A stretch of DNA of 35,425 nucleotides from Bacteroidota bacterium (lineage in GTDB: Bacteria; Bacteroidota; Bacteroidia; Flavobacteriales; Flavobacteriaceae): positions 1 through 35,425 of the forward strand of contig JAGXRT010000014.1 in assembly GCA_018335575.1 (NCBI GenBank). The letters run 5' to 3'. The notes beneath the pieces are model-generated. The model was not told the DNA's origin, ran no database searches, and saw only the letters and a program-made list of their open reading frames with translations. Position 1 is the stretch's first letter; each line of letters begins with the position of its first letter. Positions 24,374-32,390 of this stretch are shown here, in pieces. The position numbers were made by a program, and so were the translations under genes.

Positions 24374-25432
24374 CTATTTATTGCCTAATTGTTTTAAGAT
24401 GATATCTCTGTTTTTCTTGAACTTGTTACTTTGTTCATTGATTTCTATAGCCCTTTCTATTTCAGCTAAGGCATTTTGAAGTAAATTTTTCTTGATATAA
24501 ATTCTGATTAAAGCTAACCAGCTTTTTTCAGATTGAGGATCTTCATAAATAGCTTTTTTATAAAAGTCAATAGCTTCATTATCATTATTGAGCTTTTCAT
24601 AACACTTTGCAATTTTATGAAAAACATAGGCTGAAGCATCTTCTAATCTTAGTGTTTCATTATAACACCCAATTGCTTCTTCATATTTATTTAATTTTTC
24701 ATATGATTTTCCTTTCTCTATCAATGCCCCAACAAAAGTTTCTTCAATTAGCAAGGCATAATCAAATGCTTTTAAAGCAGCTTTATAATTTTTCAGCGCA
24801 TAGTGTTGTTTACCTAATAAAAACCAAGCAACGTAACTGTACGGATTGTTTTCGATAAATTCCATTAAGTAATTTCTTGCATCTTCAGATTTTTTAAGTG
24901 CTTCAAAACAAAAAATTAAGTTGTTCAATGATTGATTATCCTCATTATCAACAGACAAACAATATTTAAAATGCCCTATCGCTTTTTCATACTCTTCAAG
25001 ATAAAAGTGCTCCATAGCAATCAAAAAAATAACTTCTGCTTCATCATCAGTATATTTTAATGCTTCTTTATACATTTCTATGGCTCTTTTTGATTCAAAA
25101 TTTCTTGAAAATATTAAGGCTTTAAGTAAATACAACTGTTCGTTAGTTGGTTCTATTAGGTACAGTTCATTTAATATTGCTGTTGCGCTTTCTATCTTAT
25201 CTTCGTTTATTAAAAATTCTGCTTTTAAAAGTTTAATTTCAATGGAATTTGGATGTTGATCATTAGCTAATTTTAGCGCTTGTTTAGCAAGATTATCTTT
25301 TCCTAAATCAAAATAATAATGAATAATATCCACAAACTCTTCTGCATCAAAAAAATAAACCTGATTCGTTTTTAACATCGATTCAAACTTTTTGATTGAC
25401 ACAAAATTTTCCTCAGAAGAATTTTCAAACAT
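24374..25432 (-). CDS. Tetratricopeptide repeat protein
   Basis: The product has 352 residues and no signal peptide. TPR units of 34 residues run over about residues 40-345, with typical Gly/Ala at position 8 and Pro at position 32: for example KEALKYTDDEAEVIFLIAME, AFDYALLIEETFVGALIEKG and FYKKAIYEDPQSEKSWLALI. TPR arrays mediate protein-protein contacts; the partner is unknown. The product is cytoplasmic by prediction. It is upstream of the DUF368-aroE block on the same strand (77 bp gap, with a promoter in it), so it may be a separate transcript. Confidence 0.88.
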   Translation of the reverse strand: MFENSSEENFVSIKKFESMLKTNQVYFFDAEEFVDIIHYYFDLGKDNLAKQALKLANDQHPNSIEIKLLKAEFLINEDKIESATAILNELYLIEPTNEQLYLLKALIFSRNFESKRAIEMYKEALKYTDDEAEVIFLIAMEHFYLEEYEKAIGHFKYCLSVDNEDNQSLNNLIFCFEALKKSEDARNYLMEFIENNPYSYVAWFLLGKQHYALKNYKAALKAFDYALLIEETFVGALIEKGKSYEKLNKYEEAIGCYNETLRLEDASAYVFHKIAKCYEKLNNDNEAIDFYKKAIYEDPQSEKSWLALIRIYIKKNLLQNALAEIERAIEINEQSNKFKKNRDIILKQLGNK

Positions 25433-25531
25433 GTATGGTGGTGTTTTTTATACAGTTTAAAATTAATCATTACACTGAAATCAATGGTTAAAAGCAAAAA
25501 ATCTTTTTAACAAATTAATTAACATAAAAAC

Positions 25532-25545
25532 TGTACATTTGTACA
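25532..25545 (+). promoter_or_regulatory. pyrR-pyrB promoter with overlapping dyad
   Basis: TGTACATTTGTACA contains an exact -7 element TACATTTG (25534-25541) inside an inverted repeat with arms TGTAC/GTACA. The transcription start would fall about 22 nt before the pyrR ATG. A repressor bound to the dyad would cover the -7 element. No -33 TTG at the expected spacing. Confidence 0.5.
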
Positions 25546-25566
25546 ACCAACGATTTGGAAGCTATT

Positions 25567-26109
25567 ATGAGTAACAAAATTCTTATCAATTCAGCTGAAA
25601 TTAATATTATACTTCATCGCTTAGCTTGTCAACTTATTGAAAATCATCCAAATTTAGAAAACACAGTTATTATAGGATTGCAGCCAAGAGGTGTTTATCT
25701 GGCGCAGCGATTAATAACTCTGTTAAAAGAAAAATTTGGTATAGAAACTGTTTATTATGGTCAATTAGATATTACTTTTTACCGTGATGATTTTAGAAGA
25801 AGTGAAGAACCTCTAAAAGCTAATCAAACAAATATTAAATTTATAGTAGAAGATAAACACGTAATTTTTATTGACGATGTTCTATTTTCTGGTAGAAGTA
25901 TTAGAGCTGCATTAACGGCAATTCAATCTTTTGGCAGGCCTAAAAGTGTTGAATTAATGGTTTTAATTGACAGGCGATTTAGTCGAGAATTACCTATACA
26001 ACCTGATTATACTGGTAGACAAGTTGATGTTATTAATCAGGAAAAAGTGAAAATATACTGGAAAGAACGTGATGAACAAGACGCTGTTTACATAACAAAT
26101 ATATCTTAA
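25567..26109 (+). CDS. pyrR: Bifunctional pyr operon regulator / uracil phosphoribosyltransferase PyrR
   Basis: The product is 180 residues from ATG 25567 (a TTG four codons upstream is less likely). Type I PRTase features: GLQPRGVYLAQRL (37-49) and the PRPP loop VIFIDDVLFSGRS (99-111), plus the DITFYRDDF segment typical of PyrR. PyrR binds pyr mRNA in Firmicutes to promote attenuation and often has uracil PRTase activity. Here the predicted leader is too short for an attenuator. pyrB starts 1 bp after its stop, which supports PyrR over a general PRTase. Confidence 0.94.
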   Translation: MSNKILINSAEINIILHRLACQLIENHPNLENTVIIGLQPRGVYLAQRLITLLKEKFGIETVYYGQLDITFYRDDFRRSEEPLKANQTNIKFIVEDKHVIFIDDVLFSGRSIRAALTAIQSFGRPKSVELMVLIDRRFSRELPIQPDYTGRQVDVINQEKVKIYWKERDEQDAVYITNIS

Positions 26110-26110
26110 A

Positions 26111-27043
26111 ATGAATTCTTTAAGCACCAACCATTTATTAGGAATTAAAGACCTTACACAAAATGATATTGAACTTATTTTCAAAACGGCCACTCATTTC
26201 AAAGAAGTAATTAACAGACCCATTAAAAAAGTTCCTTCCTTACGAGATATTACTATAGCAAACCTTTTCTTTGAAAACAGTACCCGTACAAAATTATCGT
26301 TTGAGTTAGCCGAAAAAAGACTATCTGCCGATATATTAAATTTTTCGGCCAGTCAATCATCTGTTTCTAAAGGTGAAACTTTAATTGATACTGCCAATAA
26401 TATACTTTCAATGAAAGTTGATATGATTGTCATGAGGCATCCTTACGTAGGCGCAGGTGTTTTTCTGTCTAAAAACGTAAAAGCAACCATTATAAATGCC
26501 GGCGACGGAACCCATGAACACCCAACACAAGCTTTATTAGATTCATATACAATACAGGAAAATCTAGGTGAGGTAAAGGGTAAAAAGGTTGTTATTATCG
26601 GAGATATATTGCATTCTAGAGTGGCTTTATCAAACATATTAGCTTTAAAATTGCAAGGGGCAACAGTTAAAGTTTGTGGTCCATTATCACTAATACCAAA
26701 GCATATTACAAGTTTAGGTGTTGATATAGAAACTGATGTTTATAAAGCATTACAATGGTGTGATGTTGCCAATGTTTTAAGAGTGCAACATGAGCGTATG
26801 GATATTAAATATTTTCCATCAATTAGAGAATACACTCAATTATTTGGAATCAATAAAAGAATGCTTGACTCACTAGGTAAAAAAATACTGTTAATGCACC
26901 CAGGACCAATTAACCGAGGTGTAGAAATTACAAGTGATGTGGCAGATTCAGAACATTCTGTTATCTTAAATCAGGTAGAAAATGGTGTAGCCATTAGAAT
27001 GGCTGTAATTTATTTGCTTGCAGAAAAAATTAAAAGAAATTAA
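26111..27043 (+). CDS. pyrB: Aspartate carbamoyltransferase catalytic subunit
   Basis: The product has 310 residues. The carbamoyl-phosphate loop FFENSTRTKLSF (53-64) and the C-terminal HPGPINRGVEI are diagnostic, with HPTQALLDSYT in the middle. It catalyses the committed step of pyrimidine synthesis. There is no pyrI or pyrC adjacent; the regulatory role may be taken by PyrR. The next gene starts 2 bp after the stop. Confidence 0.97.
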   Translation: MNSLSTNHLLGIKDLTQNDIELIFKTATHFKEVINRPIKKVPSLRDITIANLFFENSTRTKLSFELAEKRLSADILNFSASQSSVSKGETLIDTANNILSMKVDMIVMRHPYVGAGVFLSKNVKATIINAGDGTHEHPTQALLDSYTIQENLGEVKGKKVVIIGDILHSRVALSNILALKLQGATVKVCGPLSLIPKHITSLGVDIETDVYKALQWCDVANVLRVQHERMDIKYFPSIREYTQLFGINKRMLDSLGKKILLMHPGPINRGVEITSDVADSEHSVILNQVENGVAIRMAVIYLLAEKIKRN

Positions 27044-27045
27044 CC

Positions 27046-27378
27046 ATGAAAATTACGAAGAAAAAACTGTTTACTTTATTAGATTCTGATGAAAAAAGCA
27101 TTAGCTTATTTCATGATTCTATTATTAACAACTATGATAATTTTAAATATGAACATCTTATACTAAATATTTCTGGAAATTTTAACATAAAAACAGAAGA
27201 TTTATTTGTATTTTTGGATGTATCAGAAAAACATCGAGAAAAAAATTTATCATTTGTAATAATTGCTAAAGGCATAGATTTTGATGAGTTACCTGATGAA
27301 TTAATAGTGGCCCCAACCCTGACAGAAGCCAAAGACATATTGGAAATGGAAGCCATAGAACGAGATTTAGGATTTTAA
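27046..27378 (+). CDS. Small STAS-like protein of unknown function
   Basis: The product has 110 residues, no signal peptide and no membrane segment. Alternating strands and helices (LILNISG, FVIIAKGIDFDELP, APTLTEAKDILEMEAIERDLGF) resemble a STAS-type fold; the ending EMEAIERDLGF is a recurrent feature of this flavobacterial family as I recall it. Such genes are sometimes labelled ribonuclease Z because they precede rnz, but this product lacks any metal-binding HxHxDH motif. It starts 2 bp after pyrB. Its role is unknown. Confidence 0.7.
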   Translation: MKITKKKLFTLLDSDEKSISLFHDSIINNYDNFKYEHLILNISGNFNIKTEDLFVFLDVSEKHREKNLSFVIIAKGIDFDELPDELIVAPTLTEAKDILEMEAIERDLGF

Positions 27379-27393
27379 AAATTTTGCTTATTG

Positions 27394-27762
27394 ATGAAAA
27401 AATTACTTTTTATTTCAATTTTCACACTAACTTTTTTTATGTACAACAATACATATGCTAGTTTGTTGTCTGTTGAAAAAGGAGTAAAAATTGAACAACA
27501 AACACCTACAATTGTAGATATTGTAGCTTCTCCAAATCCATTTTCTGTTAAAACAACCATTTATTTTAACTCTATAAAAGAACAAGAGGTTACATTTACA
27601 ATTAAAAATTTATTAGGAAAAACTGTATTCACACAAAAATTAAATGTGTCAAAAGGAGAAAATAACATTGAATTCTTTAAAAACGATTTAAACCCCGGAA
27701 TGTACCTCTATTCACTTCAAACTACTAATGAAATAATTTCAAAAAGATTAGTAATTAAATGA
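27394..27762 (+). CDS. Small T9SS type A sorting-domain protein
   Basis: The product is 122 residues from ATG 27394. A signal peptide covers about 1-22 (cleavage after NTYA). Almost the entire mature protein (about 40-122) is a type A C-terminal sorting domain: VASPNPFSVKTTIYF, a central TFTIKNLLGK strand pair, GMYLYSL, and the terminal KRLVIK. Such domains direct cargo through the type IX secretion system to the cell surface, but here there is no cargo domain in front of it. The gene sits between the STAS-like gene and rnz, and its TGA overlaps the rnz ATG (ATGA), so translation is coupled. Confidence 0.8.
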   Translation: MKKLLFISIFTLTFFMYNNTYASLLSVEKGVKIEQQTPTIVDIVASPNPFSVKTTIYFNSIKEQEVTFTIKNLLGKTVFTQKLNVSKGENNIEFFKNDLNPGMYLYSLQTTNEIISKRLVIK

Positions 27763-28682
27763 GTTTGAAACTCACTATTTTAGGATGTCATTCAGCAACG
27801 CCACGCACTTTTGCGCATCCTACATCGCAATATTTAGAAATTAATAACCGATCTTTTTTAATTGATTGCGGCGAAGGAACTCAGGTTCAACTACGTACCT
27901 ATAAAATAAAATTTTCCAAAATAAATCACATTTTTATATCACATCTTCATGGCGATCATTTTTTTGGTTTAGTTGGCTTACTATCTACTTTTAATTTGTA
28001 CAACAGAGAAAATGAACTTCATATTTTTGGCCCTAAAGGAATTAAAGAAATAATTACTTTACAGCTAAAACTTTCAAAATCATGGACCAAATATCCGCTT
28101 CTTTTTCACGAATTAGAAAAAACTGAAAGTGAATTAATTTTTGAAGATGAAAAAGTAATTGTTAAAACAATTCCGTTAAAACACAGAGTTTACACAAACG
28201 GTTTTTTATTTCAGGAAAAACCACCAGTATATAAACATCTTAATGTAAAAGCGATAGCAAACTATCCCGAAATAGAAATTTGCCATTATCATAATATTAA
28301 AAAAGGATTAGATTTTACCTGCAACGATGGTACCTTAATTGATAACAGTTTACTTACAATTCCTCACAACAAACCTTTAAGCTATGCATATTGCAGTGAT
28401 ACAGCTTACCATCCAGATATTGTTCCTATAATTAAAGGTGCAGATCTATTATATCACGAAAGTACTTTTTTAGTAGATAAACAGGATTTAGCAAATACTA
28501 CTATGCATTCTACCGCTAAAGAAGCTGCTCAAATCGCACAACTTGCCAATGTAAAAATGCTACTCTTAGGGCATTATTCAAGTCGATATAAAGATATAAA
28601 TCGATTTCAAAAAGAAGCGGCTGCAGTTTTTGAAAATTCTCATTTGACAGAAGAAGGTAAAGTTTTTCATTTAAAATCGTAA
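27759..28682 (+). CDS. rnz: Ribonuclease Z
   Basis: The product has 307 residues, the short RNase Z form. The metallo-beta-lactamase motif HLHGDH is at 62-67 (H62, H64, D66, H67), with later ligands in the CSDTAYH, HESTF and LGHYSSRY segments; TMHSTAKEAA is the conserved histidine loop. It cleaves the 3' trailer of pre-tRNAs. It overlaps the preceding gene by 4 bp. The protein is cytoplasmic, in contrast to its exported co-transcribed neighbour. Confidence 0.95.
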   Translation: MSLKLTILGCHSATPRTFAHPTSQYLEINNRSFLIDCGEGTQVQLRTYKIKFSKINHIFISHLHGDHFFGLVGLLSTFNLYNRENELHIFGPKGIKEIITLQLKLSKSWTKYPLLFHELEKTESELIFEDEKVIVKTIPLKHRVYTNGFLFQEKPPVYKHLNVKAIANYPEIEICHYHNIKKGLDFTCNDGTLIDNSLLTIPHNKPLSYAYCSDTAYHPDIVPIIKGADLLYHESTFLVDKQDLANTTMHSTAKEAAQIAQLANVKMLLLGHYSSRYKDINRFQKEAAAVFENSHLTEEGKVFHLKS

Positions 28683-28711
28683 TTATTTAACTGCTTATAT
28701 TTTTTTAGTAC

Positions 28712-28725
28712 TTTAGATATCTAAA
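28712..28725. promoter_or_regulatory. 14 bp palindrome upstream of the methyltransferase gene
   Basis: TTTAGATATCTAAA is a perfect palindrome ending 18 nt before the ATG at 28744. It may be an operator, but in AT-rich DNA this could be chance. Confidence 0.3.
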
Positions 28726-28743
28726 ACTAACAAAGCATTATAA

Positions 28744-29439
28744 ATGAAATTTATATCTCTTAAATTGATTTTAAGAAAAATAACACACTTACCCTTTATA
28801 AGTAAATTTAAAAACAAAAATTTAAAAGAAACTTTTAGTTATATATATAAGAAAAATCATTGGGCAGGTAAAGAAAGTATATCAGGAAAAGGATCGGATT
28901 TAACGCAAACTGCTACAATAATTAAAGAAATTCCAAAAGTACTTAATAAATATAGTATTAAAACTTTTTTAGATGTGCCTTGTGGCGATTTTAACTGGGC
29001 ACAATATATAAAATTAGGAAGTTGCAATTATATTGGAGGTGATATTGTTGATGAACTGATATCAAAAAATAAAAGTTTATTTAAACATGAAAATATAACA
29101 TTTAAAGTACTAAATTTAGTTGAAGACAAACTTCCTGAAGCAGATTTATTAATGTCAAGAGATTGCTTTGTACATCTATCTTACAATAATATTTTTAAAG
29201 CCATTAACAATATAAAATCGAGCAATTGCACGTATTTATTAGCAACAACTTTTACCAATAGAGCTTTAAACTTTGATACTGTTAATGGGCATTGGAGAAC
29301 ACTAAATTTAGAAATCGATCCGTTTAATTTTCCAAAACCACTTCAACTCATAAATGAAAATTGTACAGAAAAAAATGGTAAGTATAAAGATAAATCATTA
29401 GCACTATGGAGAATTTCAGACTTACCTAATTTTAATTAA
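28744..29439 (+). CDS. Class I SAM-dependent methyltransferase
   Basis: The product has 231 residues. Motif I is present in modified form as FLDVPCGDFNWAQYI (about 77-91), followed by YIGGDIVDELI (acidic loop) and ADLLMSRDCFVHLS (motif IV region). The N-terminal GKGSDLTQTATII pattern is shared with a methyltransferase group often found in polysaccharide clusters, as I recall it. The substrate cannot be read; no glycosyltransferase or other modification gene is nearby. The gene is AT-rich like its surroundings. It shares its stop with the convergent gene inside TTAATTAA. Confidence 0.8.
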   Translation: MKFISLKLILRKITHLPFISKFKNKNLKETFSYIYKKNHWAGKESISGKGSDLTQTATIIKEIPKVLNKYSIKTFLDVPCGDFNWAQYIKLGSCNYIGGDIVDELISKNKSLFKHENITFKVLNLVEDKLPEADLLMSRDCFVHLSYNNIFKAINNIKSSNCTYLLATTFTNRALNFDTVNGHWRTLNLEIDPFNFPKPLQLINENCTEKNGKYKDKSLALWRISDLPNFN

Positions 29440-29797
29440 ACTGTTTAGTTTTAAGCATTACTAAAGTACAAGCTTCTTCATAATCTATCCCTTCATTTCT
29501 AAGCATTTGTTGAAAAATTGGATTTTCGGTACCCGGATTAAAAATTACTCTACGTGGTTTTAAAGAAATAATATAATCGTAAAAATCTAGTTGTCTTGAT
29601 GGATTCAAATACAAAGTTACGGTATCAATCTTTTCATAAGGTTTCAATTTGGTATCAATTGCTACATCTTCAACAAAACCGCTTTTAAGCCCAAAGGCAA
29701 CAACTTCGTGCTCATATTCTCTTAACATCTTTATTGCTTTATTAGAATATCGTTCTTCATTTAAAGATGCACCAATTACTAAAGTTTTAAGTCCCAT
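29432..29797 (-). CDS. CoA-binding domain protein (YccU-like)
   Basis: The product is 121 residues from ATG 29797; a start at 29821 would add eight residues before the conserved MGLKTLVIGAS. The Rossmann-type CoA_binding_2 fold is suggested by LVIGASLNEERYSNKAIKML and RVIFNPGTENPIFQQM. Family members bind CoA or related nucleotides; no reaction is established. It is convergent with the methyltransferase gene, overlapping it by 8 bp at the stops. Confidence 0.82.
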   Translation of the reverse strand: MGLKTLVIGASLNEERYSNKAIKMLREYEHEVVAFGLKSGFVEDVAIDTKLKPYEKIDTVTLYLNPSRQLDFYDYIISLKPRRVIFNPGTENPIFQQMLRNEGIDYEEACTLVMLKTKQFN

Positions 29798-29903
29798 AAC
29801 AATAAATTTAAGTTTACTCAAATATACAAAATCTAATTTTCAATAACTATAACAACTGTTATTGCTTTCAAATGTTAATTTTTTCATAAAATAGTATTAT
29901 GTT

Positions 29904-29934
29904 TTGCATGGTACTGTAACATATTGCAACTTTG
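29904..29934 (+). promoter_or_regulatory. Promoter of the TonB-dependent receptor gene
   Basis: TTG (29904-29906, within TTTTG) and CAACTTTG (29927-29934) are separated by 20 bp, matching the Bacteroidota -33/-7 arrangement (TTG, 19-21 bp, TAnnTTTG) with one mismatch in the -7. The leader would be about 27 nt. Confidence 0.55.
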
Positions 29935-29964
29935 CGCGTCTAAACATGCATAAAAACATAAATT

Positions 29965-32337
29965 ATGAAATACATATTAACTTTTTTATTAATTACGATA
30001 GCGTTCCCTGTTTCTGCACAAATGTCAAAAGATTTAATAGATAAAACTGGCGAAATTACAGGATTGGTAATTGATAACAGCACAAAACAACCTTTAGCAT
30101 ATGTAACTATTGTTGTAAAAGATGCTAATAAAACTATTTTAACAGGTAGCATTACAGATGACAACGGTAAATTTATCATTTCAAAATTACCTTTAGGCGA
30201 AAATACTGTAGAAATCCAGTTTATTGGATTTAAAACTATTAGTAAATCAATTAAATTAACCAATAAAAACAACGTTTTAAATTTAGGCACTTTAGCACTT
30301 GTAGAAGATGCTTCACTATTAAAAGAAGTAGTTGTAAATGCAGAAACTTCAACCATTGTTCAAAAAGTAGACAGAAAAGTTATTAATGTTGGAAAAGATT
30401 TGACTTCAGCCGGTGCATCGGCATCAGAGCTACTTAACAATGTTCCATCAGTAAGTGTTGACAGTCAAAACGGAAATGTTAGTTTACGAGGCAATGAAAA
30501 TGTTAGAATTTTGGTTGACGGCAAACCCTCAAATATTGATGCTGCTCAGTTGCTAAAGCAAATTCCTTCATCTTCTATAAAAAGTGTAGAACTGATTACC
30601 AATCCATCAGCAAAATACAATCCTGAAGGAATGAGTGGCATTATAAACTTAGTTTTACACAAAAATGCAAATACCGGATTTAATGCCAATATAAATTCAG
30701 GTTTAACCATTGGAAATCACCTCAGTTATAATGGTTCAGTTGATATGAACTACAAAAAAGGAAAATTTAATTTTTACACTAACTTTGGATACAACAATGG
30801 AAAAAATGATAATAATGGATTTATAAGCAGGTATGACAATAACAGTGAGCAGTTATTTGATTTTTATGGCAATAACAAATCTAACTTATTAAAGTTTGGT
30901 ATTGATTATTATATCGATGATAAAAATACCTTGTCAACGTATACAAATCAAAATATTTACTCTTTTCTTGGTAATGGTCAAACAGATATAACATATTTAT
31001 TAGGTGATTTTTCAAATATTACTCAAAATTTTGATGCAGATGATGATAATTACACCCAAACCTACAACCTAAATTACAAGCGTAATTTTAACAAAGAAGG
31101 TCATTCAATAGAATTTGAAACAACTTATTCGGTAACTGATAATGAGCAAATTGCAAATTATTACCTGAAATCAGGCAATCCAGTTGTTGAGTCATCGTAT
31201 ACAGATTTAACTACAAATGATAGAGAAACAACCAACATCAATGTTGATTATACCAATCCTATTAATGATAATCAGAAACTAGAAATGGGATATGAAAGTA
31301 GAATAAGAAAAACTACTAACACTTATGAAAGTACACTTTTAACAGATTCAAACTATAATTACAACAATAATGTACATTCATTTTACACTACTTATAGTCA
31401 TAAATTCAACAAATTATCTATGCAAGTAGGAGCTCGAATTGAAAGCTATGATGTAGAGGCTATTTTAGAAAATGTAAAAGTGTATGAAGATGATTATATT
31501 ACAGTTTATCCTTCTGCTTTCTTTACCTATGAAGCAAGTGATAAAAATCAATATCAGCTAAGTTATAGTAAACGCGTAGACAGACCTGGTTTATCACAGG
31601 TAAACCCTATTAGAGAATGGAGTACTCCAACGGTAACATCGGTTGGAAATCCGGCGCTTAAACCTCAGTTTACACATTCATTTGAAGTAAATTACACCCG
31701 AAAATTAAAAGACGGATCGGTTACTTTTGGCACATTTTACAGACGTATAGAGGATGCTATAAATCGTGCATTATTAGAAGATGATATTGACCCAAATAAA
31801 GTAATTTTAACGTATGCTAATTCTGGAAGTACAGATGCTTATGGGGTTGAAATTTCATCAAATTACAAATTCTACAAATGGTGGACGGCCAATATGAGTT
31901 TTGATCTTTATAATCAAAAAGAACAAGGGTTGAATGGTACACAACCTATAGAAGTTACCAATACTTCATGGAATTTAAGAGCTAACAACACCTTTAAAGT
32001 AAACGATAAAGTTCGATTACAATTATTTGGTATGTACAGAGGTGCCAGCGAAAGTATACAGTTTGAAGTTGACCCAATGTGGAAAATCGATTTAGGTGCA
32101 AGCTGGAATGTGTTCGATAATAAAGGTACAATTAGTGCTCGAGTAAGTGATATTTTTGATACCATGCATTTTGGATTTGATTCGGTTAGACCATATCCGC
32201 AGACAGGTAATTTTTACTGGGAAAGTCAAACAGCTTACTTAGGATTTTCTTACAAATTTGGAAGTGGTAAAAACAAAGCAAAAGACAGAAAAAGAAGAGA
32301 TAATAATGAACTTCAGGGTAGTGGAGGATTTATTTAA
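29965..32337 (+). CDS. TonB-dependent receptor-like outer-membrane protein
   Basis: The product has 790 residues. A signal peptide lies at 1-18 (FPVSA/Q). A carboxypeptidase-type regulatory domain at about 30-115 begins GEITGLVIDNSTKQPLAYV and is followed by the plug (about 125-230; DRKVINVGKD, VSLRGNENVRILVDGKPS). The barrel (about 235-770, many alternating aromatic strands) follows. This is the OMP_b-brl_3 type, not SusC: there is no SusD gene and no SusC TonB-box architecture. The ligand is unknown. Expression is probably from the promoter at 29904-29934; a terminator follows at 32356. Confidence 0.9.
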   Translation: MKYILTFLLITIAFPVSAQMSKDLIDKTGEITGLVIDNSTKQPLAYVTIVVKDANKTILTGSITDDNGKFIISKLPLGENTVEIQFIGFKTISKSIKLTNKNNVLNLGTLALVEDASLLKEVVVNAETSTIVQKVDRKVINVGKDLTSAGASASELLNNVPSVSVDSQNGNVSLRGNENVRILVDGKPSNIDAAQLLKQIPSSSIKSVELITNPSAKYNPEGMSGIINLVLHKNANTGFNANINSGLTIGNHLSYNGSVDMNYKKGKFNFYTNFGYNNGKNDNNGFISRYDNNSEQLFDFYGNNKSNLLKFGIDYYIDDKNTLSTYTNQNIYSFLGNGQTDITYLLGDFSNITQNFDADDDNYTQTYNLNYKRNFNKEGHSIEFETTYSVTDNEQIANYYLKSGNPVVESSYTDLTTNDRETTNINVDYTNPINDNQKLEMGYESRIRKTTNTYESTLLTDSNYNYNNNVHSFYTTYSHKFNKLSMQVGARIESYDVEAILENVKVYEDDYITVYPSAFFTYEASDKNQYQLSYSKRVDRPGLSQVNPIREWSTPTVTSVGNPALKPQFTHSFEVNYTRKLKDGSVTFGTFYRRIEDAINRALLEDDIDPNKVILTYANSGSTDAYGVEISSNYKFYKWWTANMSFDLYNQKEQGLNGTQPIEVTNTSWNLRANNTFKVNDKVRLQLFGMYRGASESIQFEVDPMWKIDLGASWNVFDNKGTISARVSDIFDTMHFGFDSVRPYPQTGNFYWESQTAYLGFSYKFGSGKNKAKDRKRRDNNELQGSGGFI

Positions 32338-32355
32338 TAGTTAGTTGAATTAATG

Positions 32356-32387
32356 AAAAATCCCGATATTAAATCGGGATTTTTTTA
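32356..32387. terminator. Bidirectional intrinsic terminator
   Basis: TCCCGAT (32361-32367) and ATCGGGA (32373-32379) form a GC-rich stem between A- and T-runs. It separates the receptor gene from the convergent E2 gene. Confidence 0.9.
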
Positions 32388-32390
32388 TTT

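Noticed and set aside
29965-32337. SusC-type receptor of a polysaccharide utilisation locus
   Set aside because: No SusD gene, no glycoside hydrolases and the domain layout is that of the generic barrel type.
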